A stretch of 64,000 nt of DNA from Subtercola frigoramans. Lineage in GTDB: Bacteria > Actinomycetota > Actinomycetes > Actinomycetales > Microbacteriaceae. Positions 8,215-17,065 of this stretch are shown here, piece by piece. The stretch covers positions 496,001 through 560,000 of the forward strand of contig NZ_JAFBBU010000001.1 of NCBI RefSeq assembly GCF_016907385.1. Direction: 5' to 3'. Under the pieces are notes generated by a model. It saw nothing but the letters and a program-made list of their open reading frames with translations. It did no database searches and had not been told where the DNA came from. The translations under genes and the position numbers were made by a program. Position 1 is the first letter of the stretch, and each line of letters begins with the position of its first letter.

Positions 8215-9108
8215 TCAGTCTTCGCTGAGGAAGTCCTCGAGCACAGCGTCGAAGGCGTTCGGATTCTGAAGGAAGGGGAAGTGCGAACTCGCAACCTCCG
8301 AAGGAAAGACGTGGAGCCGCGCACCGGGGATCGCGCTTGCAGTACTCGCCTGCGACCGACTGGAGACATGACTTCCTTCCGCGCCGATGACCAGTGTCGG
8401 CACGTCGATGCGAGGCAGCACGTCGCGCCAGTCCTGCACGGCGTGATCGAACAGGATCCGGCCGACGGCGTCTGCCGAGGAAAGGCGCATTCCCGTCACC
8501 AGAGTCTCGGCGACGACATCGTCGAGCTCACCGGTGTAGGTCCACGCGAGCGCGTCCGCGCTGATCGCGGCCGAATCGGAATTTCGCTGGCCGGCCACGG
8601 CCTGCTCGATCGTGGAGAGGTCCCACAGGGCTCCAGCATCGGCCTTCTCGTCATGTGACATCCAGGTCAGCAGTGCGATGGCAGATGGTTGGTCGACGAT
8701 CACGAAGCGGCGCAGGAGCGAGGTGCCGAAGAGGTCGATGAACGACCACCAGACCGAGGCGCCCATCGACCAGCCGAATGCATCGAATCGATCCAGTTCG
8801 AGGTGTCCGACGAGATCTCTGACGTCGGCGGCAAAACGGGCGATCCGGTAGCCGTGCGGGGGTGTGGACGAAGACCCGTGCCCCCGGAAGTCCAGGGTGA
8901 TGACTCGACGGCGGTCTTTCAGGCCGTCGAACTGGTGGTGGAACGCAAGCTGCGACTGGCCGAGCCCCGGGAGCATGACAAGCGGGATTCCGGGCCCGTC
9001 GTTGTCGCGGTAGCTCAGTTCGACTCCATCACTGGTGACGAACGAGTGGGTATCCCGTTCGGAGCCGCGATCGGCGCGCTCTGCAGAGACGGACGGTGAC
9101 CTGTTCAT
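8215..9108 (-). CDS. Alpha/beta hydrolase
   Basis: A 297-residue alpha/beta-hydrolase-fold enzyme. The nucleophile elbow is G-W-S114-M-G, the oxyanion region 'MLPGLGQS', followed by 'VITLDFRGHGSSSTPP'; a C-terminal histidine in 'SSHFPFLQNP' completes the likely triad. Sequence style matches 3-oxoadipate enol-lactonase and related ester or lactone hydrolases. The start at 9108 is chosen because AAAGGAG lies 7 bp upstream; the frame is open further but without a better site. Transcribed convergently to module 1 and divergently from the lactate-dehydrogenase-like gene. It could hydrolyse an ester or lactone made by a Baeyer-Villiger-type oxygenase, which is speculation. Confidence 0.8.
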   Translation of the reverse strand: MNRSPSVSAERADRGSERDTHSFVTSDGVELSYRDNDGPGIPLVMLPGLGQSQLAFHHQFDGLKDRRRVITLDFRGHGSSSTPPHGYRIARFAADVRDLVGHLELDRFDAFGWSMGASVWWSFIDLFGTSLLRRFVIVDQPSAIALLTWMSHDEKADAGALWDLSTIEQAVAGQRNSDSAAISADALAWTYTGELDDVVAETLVTGMRLSSADAVGRILFDHAVQDWRDVLPRIDVPTLVIGAEGSHVSSRSQASTASAIPGARLHVFPSEVASSHFPFLQNPNAFDAVLEDFLSED

Positions 9109-9361
9109 GACGCTCCTTTGCGCAGACTCCTGCTGATCATCCAATAGTGCAGGGCGCAGCAGTTCGCGTCCAATATGGAATCGACAAGTATTGGTTCGCT
9201 TCCGGTCACAATAGGGACGATCTCGCGCGTCTGAAGTGTTCCTGGGCGCTCTCGTGCCACGACGACTGTGATCGTCTTCGTACCGCATGACGGGACGCAC
9301 CTCAATGGAAGCATCGCCGAGCGTTCACACTGTGCTCACTGATCGACAACAAGGAGGACCT
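9109..9361. promoter_or_regulatory. Divergent promoter region between hydrolase and lactate-dehydrogenase-like gene
   Basis: This 253-bp gap lies between two divergent genes. It holds three CCAATA motifs (9141-9146, 9170-9175, and inverted at 9189-9194), which could be part of a regulator site, for example for the nearby IclR protein. This is a weak pattern. The ribosome binding site AAGGAGGA at about 9350-9357 belongs to the plus-strand gene. No other structure stands out. Confidence 0.4.
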
Positions 9362-10297
9362 GTGAAAATTGGAGTCATCGGCGCCGGAGCCGTGGGTGCG
9401 GCCACGGTAACCTCGCTCATCCGGAGCGCCAGCAAACCCGACATCGTCATCATCGACCGTGACCGCAGCAAGGCAGTGGGCCTGGCCGTGGACATGACCA
9501 CCGCGGCTGCAGTCTACTCATCCGCTCACATCGAATCCGGAGGATTCGACCAGCTCGCCGATGTCGACATCGTCGTTGTCACAGCTGGTGTCAACGAGAA
9601 GGCCGGCGGGGCGACCGACCGAACGGATGCTCGCGGTCGACTTGCTCTCATTCCCGCGAACGCCGAGATCTTTCGGGAGATCATCCCCCAGATCGTTTCG
9701 GTGGCCGGGGACGTGCCGCTGCTCATCGTGACTGACCCGCCGGATGCCCTGGCCGACCTTGCTCGAACCCTGGCCGGGCACGACCGCGTGGTCTCCACGG
9801 GCACGATCATCGACTCCTTGCGATTCCGCATCCGCATCGCGAGGGAGTTGAAGGTACGGACGGCTGATGTCGACGCCTATGTGCTCGGGGAGCACGGTAC
9901 CTCTGCGGTGTTCGCATGGTCGACTGCACGGGTCGGTGGTGTTCCGGTGCTCGATCTGCTCAGCACGCCGAACACGTCTACAGCTGAGGTCATATCGAGG
10001 ATTGAGACCGCAGTCAGATTCGGGAACATCGAGGTGATCGAGGGTATCGGGGCGAGTCAGCACGGAATCGGGGCCGTCGTCGGCCTCATCGTCGATGCCA
10101 TGTTGCGAAACGAGAACGCAGTGTTGCCCGTCGCGTCTTTCATCGAGGAATTCGGTACGACGCTCGCGGTACCGTCGGTCCTGTCGAGCACAGGCGTCAC
10201 CCGCACGCTCATCCCTCCGCTGTCCGCAGAGGAGCGCGCGGGACTCGAACGTAGCGCCGCGATCCTGCGGGACGCGCTTACAATGGAGGCCCGCTAG
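9362..10297 (+). CDS. L-lactate/malate dehydrogenase family protein
   Basis: A 311-residue NAD-dependent 2-hydroxyacid dehydrogenase of the LDH/MDH family. The Rossmann start is 'MKIGVIGAGAVGAATV', the active-site histidine H178 in 'LGEHGTSAVF', and the 'TGTIIDSLRFR' segment carries the structural Asp/Arg pair. The usual 'TNPVD' loop reads 'TDPPDAL', so the Asn is changed to Asp, which is unusual. GTG 9362 with AAGGAGGA at 5-12 bp upstream is clearly the start; the longer frame has no ribosome binding site. The stop overlaps the stop of the IclR gene on the other strand. It probably belongs with the other hydroxy-acid enzymes of this locus. Confidence 0.85.
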   Translation: MKIGVIGAGAVGAATVTSLIRSASKPDIVIIDRDRSKAVGLAVDMTTAAAVYSSAHIESGGFDQLADVDIVVVTAGVNEKAGGATDRTDARGRLALIPANAEIFREIIPQIVSVAGDVPLLIVTDPPDALADLARTLAGHDRVVSTGTIIDSLRFRIRIARELKVRTADVDAYVLGEHGTSAVFAWSTARVGGVPVLDLLSTPNTSTAEVISRIETAVRFGNIEVIEGIGASQHGIGAVVGLIVDAMLRNENAVLPVASFIEEFGTTLAVPSVLSSTGVTRTLIPPLSAEERAGLERSAAILRDALTMEAR

Positions 10298-11109
10298 CGG
10301 CCAGCTGCCGTTCGTTCCCTGTTTCGCGAAGACACGGATGGTTTCTGGAGCGCGCCCGTCAGGGCGATGGCGGTCGTGATGACGGCCGGCGCGTATCGCT
10401 GGGCGATGGCCAGGTCGGTCGCGCCGGTCACCGAGACTGCTCCGACGACGGGGCCACCGGAGCCCGCGAAGACAGGTGCGCTGACACAGAACAGTCCGAG
10501 CCGCGATTCCTCCACGTCGTAGGCGACCCTGGCTCCGCGGACCCGCGCCAGCTCCTTGCGGAGTTCCGTCGGGTCGCAGATCGTCTGGGATGTCTGGGGC
10601 GTGAGCGGCCGCCCCAGTACATCGTCGACAAAAGCGGGGTCGCTGAAGGCGAGGATGGCCTTCCCGAGGGCAGTCGCATGCATTCTCGCCCTGCCGCCGA
10701 CGCGTGAGTGCGGCACGCGGAGCGTTCGCGTAGTGATCTTCTCGATGTAGAGGATCTCATCGCCCTCCCGGATAGCCAGATTGCACGTCAGCTTGGTGGC
10801 TTCGTTCAACGCGTGTGCATACGGCAGTGCGATTTCGCGCAGGGTGCTCGACGCGGGTACGAGAGAGCCGAGTTCGAAGAGGCGCACACCGAGGGTTACT
10901 CCCCGTGGCCCCCGTTCCAGGGCCCCCCACGTGATGAGATCCAACACCAGCCGGTGGGTGGTCGATTTCGGAATGCCCGATCGCCGTGCCATTTCGCTGA
11001 TGCTCAGAGGCTGTCTGGAGCTGTCGAAGAGGTCGAGGAGGGCCAGCCCCCGCGACAGTGAGGAAGCAGCTCCGTCACGATCGTCGTCCTGTTCTGCGGG
11101 ACGCAGCAT
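10294..11109 (-). CDS. IclR-family transcriptional regulator
   Basis: A 271-residue regulator. The N-terminal winged helix (about residues 20-80, 'LSISEMARRSGIPKSTTHRLVLDLITWGALERG') is typical of IclR, and the C-terminal effector domain shows 'LRVPHSRVGGRARMHATALGKAILAF' and 'GLFCVSAPVFAGSGGPVVGAVSVTGA'. ATG 11109 is preceded by AAGGAGG at 7-10 bp. Divergent from the Ldh_2-type dehydrogenase gene across a 57-bp gap, so it most likely controls the plus-strand hydroxy-acid operon, and perhaps itself. IclR proteins of this kind usually sense small aromatic or carboxylic acids. The ligand here is unknown. Confidence 0.9.
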   Translation of the reverse strand: MLRPAEQDDDRDGAASSLSRGLALLDLFDSSRQPLSISEMARRSGIPKSTTHRLVLDLITWGALERGPRGVTLGVRLFELGSLVPASSTLREIALPYAHALNEATKLTCNLAIREGDEILYIEKITTRTLRVPHSRVGGRARMHATALGKAILAFSDPAFVDDVLGRPLTPQTSQTICDPTELRKELARVRGARVAYDVEESRLGLFCVSAPVFAGSGGPVVGAVSVTGATDLAIAQRYAPAVITTAIALTGALQKPSVSSRNRERTAAGR

Positions 11110-11166
11110 GGCGGGCCTCCTTGCCTCTCGGACATCATCGGAATGATTGCACACCTGGGAGGCAAA

Positions 11167-12219
11167 GTGAATACGAGCTCACTAGTGAACGAAACCGTGA
11201 CCACCGTCGATGCTGATGTGGTTCTCGAGACGATTCGAGATGCGCTGCGAACCCACGGCGCTTCCGACGATGCCGCCGACGTACAGGCGAAGGCCTTGTT
11301 CGAGGCCGAACTCCGAGCGCATCCGTCCCACGGGGTAAGGCGACTCGCTGTCGTCGTCGAACGGATGCGGCGCGGCCTCATCGATGTTGATTCGACGCCG
11401 CTCCTGACGTGGGTCTCGCCGGCAGTGGTCAGAGTAGATGGGCAAGGCGGATTCGGCCCGGTGGTCATGAACCGGGCGATCGCTGCGACGATGCTCCGCG
11501 CCGATGAGACGGGCATCGCGATGGCGGTGATCGCAAATTCCAGCCACATCGGAATGCTGGCACCCTATGTCGAACGGATTGCCGAACGCGGGCAGATCGC
11601 CGTCGTCCTGACCACGAGTGAGGCGCTCGTGCATGCCTGGGGCGGTCGCGAGCCGATCGTCGGCACGAACCCGATAGGAATCGGAGTTCCGACAGGGGGC
11701 TCGCCCCTTGTTCTTGACATGTCGACCGCCGCCGTCTCGATGGGAAAGGTGATCGACTACGCAGCCACTAGCCGCCCGCTCGCCCCGGGGTGGGCAATCG
11801 ACTCCGAGGGTGCTCCGACGACGAACGCCGGCGCAGCACTCGGAGGCGCGATCTCGCCCTTCGGAGGCGCAAAGGGCTATGCGCTCGGAATCACCCTCGA
11901 AGCCATGATCGGTTTTCTCACAACGACCTCATTCGGCACAGACATCGCAGGCACCCTCGATGTCGAACTGCCCTCGACGAAAGGTGACCTTCTCATCTGT
12001 ATCAGTGCTGAACGACTGGGACTCCAGTCTTCACTTCCTCTGCTGGCCCGGTATCTCACGCAGGTGAGAGACAGCGGCTCAGAAAACGGCTCAGTCGATA
12101 TTCCGGGTGACCGTGCCCGACGCACCAGAGAAGAGAATCTCCGTCAGGGAGTTCTTCTCGACCAGACCGTGTGGGCAGATGCCCTGGCGATGGCCAAAGG
12201 AGGGAGCCCTCGTGCCTGA
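11167..12219 (+). CDS. Malate/L-lactate (YbiC/Ldh_2-type) dehydrogenase
   Basis: A 350-residue NAD(P)-dependent oxidoreductase of the Ldh_2 family, distinct in fold from the classical LDH encoded at 9362. Members reduce or oxidise 2-keto/2-hydroxy acids such as 2,3-diketogulonate, ureidoglycolate, sulfolactate and malate. Signatures are 'ELRAHPSHGVRRL' (catalytic His), 'MAVIANSSHIGMLAPYV', 'GTNPIGIGVPTG', 'LDMSTAAVSMGKV' and 'GGAKGYALGITLEAMIGFLT'. GTG 11167 has GGGAGG 5 bp upstream, which decides the start. It overlaps the next gene by 8 bp, so they form an operon. Confidence 0.87.
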   Translation: MNTSSLVNETVTTVDADVVLETIRDALRTHGASDDAADVQAKALFEAELRAHPSHGVRRLAVVVERMRRGLIDVDSTPLLTWVSPAVVRVDGQGGFGPVVMNRAIAATMLRADETGIAMAVIANSSHIGMLAPYVERIAERGQIAVVLTTSEALVHAWGGREPIVGTNPIGIGVPTGGSPLVLDMSTAAVSMGKVIDYAATSRPLAPGWAIDSEGAPTTNAGAALGGAISPFGGAKGYALGITLEAMIGFLTTTSFGTDIAGTLDVELPSTKGDLLICISAERLGLQSSLPLLARYLTQVRDSGSENGSVDIPGDRARRTREENLRQGVLLDQTVWADALAMAKGGSPRA

Positions 12220-13477
12220 GTTCACTGGCGACGCCTTGTCGATTCATTCGTTCGGTGTCCTGCGACTGCCCGACCGAATCCACTTCGGCGAAGGCAGCTT
12301 TGCATCGGTCCCCCGTGAAGCTGTGAGGCTGGGCAGAAGAGTGCTCGTCGTGTGCGACCCGTTCCTTCTCGAGACCGAGGAACTCAGCGGCCTGCTCGAG
12401 TCGCTCGCCTCCGAGGGCGCCATCGTCTCTGTCGAGAGTGAGATCATTCCCGAGCTGCCGCTTGACGTCGTCGAACGGGTTTCCGGCCGATGCCGTTCGG
12501 CCCAGCCCGATGTGATCATCGGTTTCGGTGGCGGCAGCGCCCTCGACATGGCGAAACTCGTCTCCCTCACGCTTCGCCATGGCGCCCCCCTCACCCAGTA
12601 CTACGGCGAGAATGCCGTGCCGGGCCCGGTGGTTCCGCTCATCGCGATTCCGACAACGGCGGGCACCGGCAGTGAAGTGACAGGCGTGGCTGTACTCACC
12701 GATCCCGATCGGGACCTCAAAGTGGGTATCTCCAGCCCCTACCTGATTCCCCGGATCGCTGTCGTCGACCCACTACTGAGTGTCGGGGCACCTGCACGGG
12801 TGACCGCGGCATCCGGTGCAGATGCATTCGTCCACGCAGTCGAAGCGTTCACGGCGGCCGTGCGGGACCCCATCTGGGGAGCGGAGCAACCCGTGTTCGT
12901 TGGAAGGAACGACCTCAGTTCACTGCTCGCGTTGACGGCTGTGCGAATCATCTTCGATGCCCTGCCCCGCGCCGTGCGCGACGGGGGAGACCTCGCCGCC
13001 CGCCACGCCATGGCGTATGGCAGCCTACTGGCCGGAATGGCGTTCGGGTCGGCGGGTACCCACCTCTCGCACGCCATCCAGTACCCGGTTGGCGCACTCA
13101 CTCACACCCCGCACGGAGTGGGAACCGGGATGCTCCTGCCTTTTGTGCTCCGGGAGATCCGTGCCAGCGCTTCGGATCGCCTCGCCGAGATCGCCGAGGC
13201 GATCGGCGTTGCAACCGGAAATGCCGAGACCTCGGCCGACGCTGCCATCGTGGCCATCGCATCGATGATGCGCGAGATAGGCCTCCCAGCCAGCCTGGCC
13301 GAGATGGGTGTCACCGAGGCCGATGTGGCGAAGATCGTCGACCTGACGCTTTCGGTCAAGCGGCTTGTCGCTAATTCGACCCTCGTTCCCGACTACGAAT
13401 CCATCGCTCGTATCGTCACGGCCGCCTATCTCGGCAACCTGGCCAGCGAGCTCCCCGAGCTCCACACTGCAGGATAA
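12212..13477 (+). CDS. Iron-containing alcohol dehydrogenase
   Basis: A 421-residue group III (iron-activated) alcohol dehydrogenase. Visible are the nucleotide-binding 'GFGGGSALDMAK' and 'IPTTAGTGSEVTG', and the metal-binding helix 'GSAGTHLSHAIQYPVGALTHTPHGVGTGMLLP' with the conserved histidines. Family members reduce lactaldehyde, maleylacetate or other short alcohols and aldehydes. GTG 12212 is preceded by AAAGGAGGGA at 12196-12205 and lies inside the end of the upstream gene. The following aldehyde dehydrogenase starts 12 bp later, so alcohol to aldehyde to acid is a plausible consecutive pair. Confidence 0.88.
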   Translation: MPEFTGDALSIHSFGVLRLPDRIHFGEGSFASVPREAVRLGRRVLVVCDPFLLETEELSGLLESLASEGAIVSVESEIIPELPLDVVERVSGRCRSAQPDVIIGFGGGSALDMAKLVSLTLRHGAPLTQYYGENAVPGPVVPLIAIPTTAGTGSEVTGVAVLTDPDRDLKVGISSPYLIPRIAVVDPLLSVGAPARVTAASGADAFVHAVEAFTAAVRDPIWGAEQPVFVGRNDLSSLLALTAVRIIFDALPRAVRDGGDLAARHAMAYGSLLAGMAFGSAGTHLSHAIQYPVGALTHTPHGVGTGMLLPFVLREIRASASDRLAEIAEAIGVATGNAETSADAAIVAIASMMREIGLPASLAEMGVTEADVAKIVDLTLSVKRLVANSTLVPDYESIARIVTAAYLGNLASELPELHTAG

Positions 13478-13488
13478 GGAAGGACTTC

Positions 13489-14916
13489 ATGACGTTCATC
13501 ACTGACCTATTCATCGGCGGCCGTTTCACGCCCGGGGCGACCGGAAGGCGCTTTCCCGTCATCGACCCGGCAACCGGCGACGAGTTGGCACGGTTTGCGA
13601 TCGCAGACGACATCGACTGCGATGCAGCAGTCGAGGCGGCAGACGCAGCCCTCCCCGCGTGGAGCGCCACCGCTTCTCGTGAGCGCAGCGAGATCCTGCG
13701 ACGAGCGTTCGAGATCCTCACCGAGGAGAAGGAGCGACTCGCTGAAACGATCGTCTATGAGAACGGCAAGTCGTTCTCCGACGCGCTCGGCGAGGCCGGC
13801 TACGCGATCGAGTTCTTCCGCTGGTTTGCCGAAGAAGCTGTCCGCGTGACGGGCGACTTCCGTCTGTCTCCTTCGGGTGACAAGCACATTCTCGTGACGC
13901 ACCAGCCGATCGGCGTCTCGTTGCTCATCACCCCGTGGAACTTTCCCGCTGCCATGGCTACGCGCAAGATCGCTCCGGCGCTGGCTGCAGGATGCACGGT
14001 GATTCTGAAGCCGGCGCGCGAAACCCCGTTGACGGCTGCGTTCGTCGTCGATGCCCTACGCCGCGCCGGTGTGCCTGACGGTGTCGTCAATCTGGTGACC
14101 CCGGTGCCGACAGGCCCCGCGGTCGCACGGATGCTCCACCACCCTTCGGTGCGCAAAGTCAGTTTCACGGGGTCGACGGAGGTCGGGCGCGTCATCCTGA
14201 GAGAGGCCGCGGACAAGGTCGTGAGCGCTTCGATGGAGCTCGGCGGCAATGCGCCCTTCGTGGTGCTCCCCGGGGCAGATCTCGAAGAGGCTGTTGAGGG
14301 CGCGCTCATTGCGAAGATGCGAAACGGAGGCTCGGCGTGCACGGCAGCCAATCGCTTCTACGTGCATTCTTCGCTGGCCGAGGAGTTCGGCGACCGCATG
14401 GCCGAGAAACTCGCTGGCTGGAGCATGGGCCCAGGAATCGACAGGGCGAACCAGCTCGGAGCCCTAGTCTCGCTGCAGGAACGCGACAAGGTCAGTGAGC
14501 TTGTCGGCGTGGCGGTTGGCGAGGGTGCACGCGTGGTCACGGGCGGAAATGCATCGATAATCGGTGCGTTCTTCGAGCCGACGGTCCTGAGTGGCGTCGC
14601 ACACGAGAGCACCATCGCGCGCACGGAGATCTTCGGCCCCGTCACGTCGATCATCGCCTACGACGACATCGACGAAGCGGTGCGTATGGCCAACGATACG
14701 ATCTACGGCCTGATCGCCTATGTCTACGGCGAGACTGGTCTGGCCCTTTCTGTGGCCCAGCGGCTCGAAGCGGGTATGGTCGCTGTCAATCGTGCGGTGC
14801 TCAGCGACCCGGCAGCACCATTCGGCGGCATGAAACAGAGCGGCCTCGGCCGGGAGGGCAGCTCAGAGGGCATCCTCGAATTCCTCGAAGAGAAATACAT
14901 CGGCATCGAACTGTGA
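13489..14916 (+). CDS. NAD(P)-dependent aldehyde dehydrogenase (AldA/GabD-like)
   Basis: A 475-residue aldehyde dehydrogenase with catalytic C284 ('GGSACTAANRF'), general base E250 ('MELGGNAP') and the cofactor motif 'FTGSTEVGRVI'. Full family length. The ATG is preceded by AAGGAAGG. In the operon it sits between the iron alcohol dehydrogenase and the enolase-superfamily gene, consistent with oxidation of a short hydroxy-aldehyde or semialdehyde arising in sugar-acid breakdown. It is not close to the two module-type aldehyde dehydrogenases of the window (6784 and 29377), which resemble each other more. Confidence 0.9.
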   Translation: MTFITDLFIGGRFTPGATGRRFPVIDPATGDELARFAIADDIDCDAAVEAADAALPAWSATASRERSEILRRAFEILTEEKERLAETIVYENGKSFSDALGEAGYAIEFFRWFAEEAVRVTGDFRLSPSGDKHILVTHQPIGVSLLITPWNFPAAMATRKIAPALAAGCTVILKPARETPLTAAFVVDALRRAGVPDGVVNLVTPVPTGPAVARMLHHPSVRKVSFTGSTEVGRVILREAADKVVSASMELGGNAPFVVLPGADLEEAVEGALIAKMRNGGSACTAANRFYVHSSLAEEFGDRMAEKLAGWSMGPGIDRANQLGALVSLQERDKVSELVGVAVGEGARVVTGGNASIIGAFFEPTVLSGVAHESTIARTEIFGPVTSIIAYDDIDEAVRMANDTIYGLIAYVYGETGLALSVAQRLEAGMVAVNRAVLSDPAAPFGGMKQSGLGREGSSEGILEFLEEKYIGIEL

Positions 14917-14935
14917 CTCAGAACGGACACCACTC

Positions 14936-16030
14936 ATGATCATCACGTCTATCGACACCTTTCGTCGCGACGACAATTTCGCACTGGTGCGCGTTCGCAC
15001 TGACGACGGCGCAGAGGGATGGGGGCAGACCTCTCCTTATCTGGCCAGCCAGTCTGCCGCGCTCATCGAATCGACCGTTTCGACATTCTTTCTCGGCACC
15101 AACCCGTGGGACCTCGAAGCGACCATCGAGACCATGGTGCGGGCGACCTGGAAGTTCTATGGCACCGTGCTGTGGCGAGCGCTGTGCGGGATCGACACCG
15201 CCGTCTGGGATCTGCTCGGCAAGGCAACCGGCCAGCCGGTGTACCGGCTCATCGGGGGGAAACTGCGAGACAGCATTCCCCTCTATGGGTCGAGCATGCG
15301 CAGAGACATCTCTCCCCAGGACGAAGCCGACCGCCTTGTGGGTCTTCAGCGCTCGCACGGGTTCGGAGCGTTCAAGATCAGGATCGGCGACAACATGGGA
15401 AGGGACCGCGACGTCTACCGAGGGCGAACGGAGGAGATCATCCGTGTGTGCCGGGAGAGGCTGGGCGACGGTGTCGTGCTGCACGCGGATGCGAACAGCG
15501 GATACTCGGTAGCCGAAGCCATTCGGGTGGGGAGGCTGCTCGAAGACCAGGGTTATGGCCACTTCGAAGAACCGTGCCCGTACCCCCAGATCGAGAACAC
15601 TGCGCGGGTTGCCGCCGCGCTGGACATCCCCATCGCTGCGGGAGAACAGGACCAGCTGCTCGACCAGTTCCACCGAATCATCCAGATGAGAGGGGTCGAC
15701 ATCATCCAGCCCGACATCGGCTATTGCGGTGGAATCAGCAGGGCGCGACGCGTGACATCGATGGCGGAAGCAGCGGGCATTCCTACCACGCCGCACTGCG
15801 CGAACCAGTCGATGCTCCAGATGTTCACCCTGCACCTCGCGGTCTCCCAGCCCTCGGTCTATCAGTTCCAGGAGTGGAACATCGAACCCTTCGAGTGGGT
15901 GAACGGCTACTTCGATGGACTCCCCGAGGTGATCGACGGCTCCGTCACCCTCACTGAAGATCCCGGCTGGGGGGTCGAGATCGACCCGGATTTCGTTGCG
16001 AAAGCACTGAAGACACGGTCAGCGCTGTGA
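14936..16030 (+). CDS. Enolase-superfamily enzyme, mandelate-racemase type
   Basis: A 364-residue member of the mandelate racemase/muconate lactonizing family: an N-terminal capping domain and a TIM barrel binding Mg2+. Metal ligands are D185 ('LHADANSGY'), E211 ('FEEPCPYP') and E237 ('AAGEQDQ'). The Asp-His dyad is D260 ('QPDIGY') and H287 ('PTTPHCANQS'). The second-strand motif is K147-I-R149 rather than K-x-K. Such enzymes abstract a proton alpha to a carboxylate; most in this setting are sugar-acid dehydratases or racemases. It overlaps the DUF4862 gene by 4 bp, so their functions are probably linked. Substrate not assignable. Confidence 0.88.
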   Translation: MIITSIDTFRRDDNFALVRVRTDDGAEGWGQTSPYLASQSAALIESTVSTFFLGTNPWDLEATIETMVRATWKFYGTVLWRALCGIDTAVWDLLGKATGQPVYRLIGGKLRDSIPLYGSSMRRDISPQDEADRLVGLQRSHGFGAFKIRIGDNMGRDRDVYRGRTEEIIRVCRERLGDGVVLHADANSGYSVAEAIRVGRLLEDQGYGHFEEPCPYPQIENTARVAAALDIPIAAGEQDQLLDQFHRIIQMRGVDIIQPDIGYCGGISRARRVTSMAEAAGIPTTPHCANQSMLQMFTLHLAVSQPSVYQFQEWNIEPFEWVNGYFDGLPEVIDGSVTLTEDPGWGVEIDPDFVAKALKTRSAL

Positions 16031-16977
16031 CGCGGATCGTCGTGTCGGCCTATAACGCAGCCCCTGCCGGGCTCGACGCCGACACCCAGCTGCAGCACAA
16101 GTGGTACAAAAGATTGCGGGACGACCCGCGCATCGGAGGTCTGGAACTCGCCTTCGCTGCCGGGTGTCTCCACGCCCAAGGCAATGCGGCACTCGCTGGC
16201 CTGCTCGATCCGGCATGGCGCAACTCCGTCAGCCTGATGCCGTTCACTCTCGCCAGGAACGGTCTGGACCCCGCCTACGGTCTGGCCTCCCTCGACGATT
16301 CAGCGCGGCGGGCCGCAGTTGACGACGTTCGTTCTGCATTCGAGACGATCTCAGCGTTCAGGCACGACCATGGCGACGGTTCCATCACGAGCGTCGGCCT
16401 GCAGTCGGCTCCCCGTGCTGATCGCTCGAGCCCCGACAGTCTGCGGGAATCGCTCTCAGAGATCACGGCATGGAACTGGGATGGTGTCGGACTCCTGCTC
16501 GAGCATTCCGATGCACTCCGCCCTGGCCAGAAGCCTGAGAAGGGGTACCTCGATTTCGATGCCGAATGGCAGATCATCCACGAACTGAACCGGTCTGGCG
16601 CCCCGGTTCGGCACCTACTGAACTGGGGGCGTTCGGCGATCGAAGGCCGTTCTGACGCGACACCGCTCGCTCACCTGGCCGAGGCGGGCTCCCAGTTGGG
16701 CGCCTACGCGTTCTCCGGGGCTTCAGGGTCTACAAGTGCTCGGAGCGTCGAGTGGCAGGATGTGCACCTCGGCCTGGCTCGGGACGAACCCGTCTCGCTG
16801 CTGGACGAGAAGCACATTCGCGACGTCATTCGTGCGCTTCCGAATGATCTTTCCTACCTGGGAGTGAAGGTGGGGGCTGGGGCCGGTACAGCCGGTGTCG
16901 ACCGGCTCGACCTGGCATTCTCACTGCTTTCGGCCGTCGAACAGGAGGTTTCTGTTTCGGTTCAGCGTCCCGCCTGA
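16027..16977 (+). CDS. DUF4862 family protein (TIM-barrel-like)
   Basis: A 316-residue protein that I recognise as the actinobacterial DUF4862 family, whose pattern suggests a xylose-isomerase-like TIM barrel. Visible pieces are 'GGLELAFAAGCLH', 'ITAWNWDGVGLLLEHSDALRPGQKPEKGYLDFDAEWQII' and 'SYLGVKVGAGAGTAGVDRLDLAFSLL', with acidic and histidine residues (E and H in 'LEHSD') positioned like metal ligands. No function is established to my knowledge. GTG 16027 overlaps the TGA of the enolase-type gene, giving translational coupling. The location between an enolase-superfamily enzyme and a carboxylate transporter suggests a sugar-acid isomerase, epimerase or lyase role. That is inference. Confidence 0.7.
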   Translation: MTRIVVSAYNAAPAGLDADTQLQHKWYKRLRDDPRIGGLELAFAAGCLHAQGNAALAGLLDPAWRNSVSLMPFTLARNGLDPAYGLASLDDSARRAAVDDVRSAFETISAFRHDHGDGSITSVGLQSAPRADRSSPDSLRESLSEITAWNWDGVGLLLEHSDALRPGQKPEKGYLDFDAEWQIIHELNRSGAPVRHLLNWGRSAIEGRSDATPLAHLAEAGSQLGAYAFSGASGSTSARSVEWQDVHLGLARDEPVSLLDEKHIRDVIRALPNDLSYLGVKVGAGAGTAGVDRLDLAFSLLSAVEQEVSVSVQRPA

Positions 16978-17065
16978 TGGGCCGCACTCTGTAATTGCTT
17001 TTCCCGCAGGACTACCCATAGTCATACCAAGTCCCGTCACGGGGCTCAACACAAAGGAGTGGCGA

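Noticed and set aside
9141..9194. CCAATA repeats as an IclR operator
   Set aside because: Three short motifs with irregular spacing and orientation are too weak, and the IclR gene is 1 kb away with its own divergent promoter.
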